Positions 6,438 to 7,094 of a DNA stretch of 7,094 bases are shown piece after piece. The position numbers and the translations under genes are program-made. How positions within the stretch are numbered: position 1 is the first letter of the stretch; every line of letters begins with the position of its first letter. The stretch comes from an uncultured Actinomycetes bacterium (GTDB taxonomy: Bacteria > Actinomycetota > Actinomycetes > Nanopelagicales > Nanopelagicaceae). The DNA lies in assembly GCA_903852955.1 (NCBI GenBank), contig CAINSH010000002.1:1-7094 (forward strand), given 5' to 3'. The notes beneath the pieces were generated by a model. The model was not told the DNA's origin. It did no database searches and saw nothing but the letters and a program-made list of their open reading frames with translations.

Positions 6438-7094
6438 ATGTTGGCCGCCCTAGAAGCTTTAGTGAAGTTGGAATCTCCGACCGAAGATTTAGTTGCCTGC
6501 CGCGATGTAGTTGATTTAGCTAATGAAATTGCAACAAGAGTTCTTGGAACTCCCGCACAAATCAATGAGGTAAATGGCCGCCCCGTTTTTTGGTGGGGTG
6601 CAGATAATCCCGAAGTTGTTGTACTTGCGCATTTAGATACCGTTTGGGCCAAAGGATCGTTTACTCCGCTTTGGAAAGTAGAAGGCAACAAAGCTACTGG
6701 CCCAGGAATTTTTGACATGAAGGCCGGCTTTATCCAAGCGCTTTTTGCGATGCGTGGATTAACTGGATCTGTTGCATTGGTTGCAACTACCGATGAAGAA
6801 ACCGGAAGCGCAACTAGCAAAGAATTCATTAAGCAGATTTCTGAAAAAGCTAAAGCAGTGCTTGTACTTGAGGCAACACTGAACGGCAAAGTTAAGACAG
6901 GTCGCAAAGGCACCGCTATGTACCAAGTCAAGGTGCATGGAAAAGCTTCACATGCCGGACTCGAACCTGAAAAAGGCGTTAACGCTACAGTTGAAATCGC
7001 ACATGCAATTACGGCAGTTGCTGCACTAGAAAACAAAGAACACGGAACAACCGTTGTTCCAACTATGGTGCGCGCTGGAAATACAACTAACACG
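6438..7094 (+). CDS. M20 family metallopeptidase, CPG2/glutamate carboxypeptidase-like (partial)
   Basis: The first 219 residues of a zinc-dependent M20 exopeptidase or deacylase are present; the right edge truncates it. My reading of the frame shows most of the dinuclear zinc site: H65 and D67 in AHLDTVW, bridging D93 in GPGIFDMKAG, catalytic base E120 and ligand E121 in TTDEETGS, and the probable ligand E145 in VLVLEAT. The final metal histidine would lie beyond the edge. The dimerisation (lid) domain begins around residue 155 with GRKGTAMYQVKVHGKASHAG, where H172 matches the conserved lid histidine, followed by LEPEKGVNA. These motifs place it near Pseudomonas carboxypeptidase G2, whose family cleaves C-terminal glutamate or related N-acyl amino acids. 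The exact substrate is open. No signal peptide is present, so it is probably cytoplasmic. It should be about 370-400 residues in full. It starts 9 bp after the helicase-associated gene. Confidence 0.92.
   Translation, partial: MLAALEALVKLESPTEDLVACRDVVDLANEIATRVLGTPAQINEVNGRPVFWWGADNPEVVVLAHLDTVWAKGSFTPLWKVEGNKATGPGIFDMKAGFIQALFAMRGLTGSVALVATTDEETGSATSKEFIKQISEKAKAVLVLEATLNGKVKTGRKGTAMYQVKVHGKASHAGLEPEKGVNATVEIAHAITAVAALENKEHGTTVVPTMVRAGNTTNT

Noticed and set aside
6431..7093. 220-residue open frame on the minus strand
   Set aside because: It lies exactly antisense to the M20 peptidase, whose plus-strand reading has all the family motifs and simply lacks a stop because the window ends. The minus-strand product has no recognisable motif and is a shadow.
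1..7094. Mobile element, CRISPR, toxin-antitoxin or defence island
   Set aside because: No direct repeat arrays, terminal inverted repeats, transposase or integrase motifs, tRNA or attachment sites were found. Genes are housekeeping, tightly packed and similar in composition throughout.

Overview
The window looks like chromosomal DNA of a low-GC actinobacterium. GC is only moderate (mid-40s percent by eye). The gene content and order are actinobacterial: a System II cytochrome c maturation operon headed by a histidine phosphatase, an HAD-IB hydrolase, and a 'helicase-associated domain' protein of the Rv0862c type. A freshwater acI/Nanopelagicales-like organism would fit, but that placement is an inference from composition and gene content, not something shown by a marker gene. 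There are no mobile elements, CRISPR arrays, RNA genes or phage genes. Coding density is very high, and the longest non-coding gap is about 50 bp.

Left arm, minus strand (positions 3374 to 1). A tightly packed operon reads leftward: histidine phosphatase, TlpA/ResA-like thioredoxin lipoprotein, CcdA, ResB, and the first five codons of a gene that is almost certainly ccsB/resC. Every junction is overlapping or abutting (TAATG, ATGA, TAAATG, TAAATG), so translational coupling is likely. CcdA passes reducing equivalents across the membrane to the extracytoplasmic thioredoxin. The thioredoxin keeps apocytochrome c CXXCH cysteines reduced, and ResB/CcsB deliver and ligate haem. From memory, this order matches Mycobacterium tuberculosis Rv0525-Rv0529, where hemL lies upstream. 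Here a divergent HAD hydrolase sits upstream instead.

Centre (3375-3424). A 50-bp divergent intergenic region separates the phosphatase from the HAD-IB hydrolase. Each side has a TAnnnT hexamer exactly 6 nt before the ATG, the geometry of leaderless actinobacterial promoters.

Right arm, plus strand. An HAD-IB phosphatase-like hydrolase (3425-4192) is followed after 40 bp by a 731-residue protein with an XPB/Ssl2-type 'helicase C-terminal' domain but no helicase motor, ending in a WYL-like segment (4233-6428). Nine bases later an M20 (CPG2-like) metallopeptidase begins (6438) and runs off the right edge. The last two are probably co-transcribed.

Overall this is an ordinary, well-conserved housekeeping region. 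I found no convincing novel system. The points most worth checking are the phosphatase in the cytochrome c operon, the WYL-like tail of the helicase-associated protein, and the paired leaderless promoter candidates.
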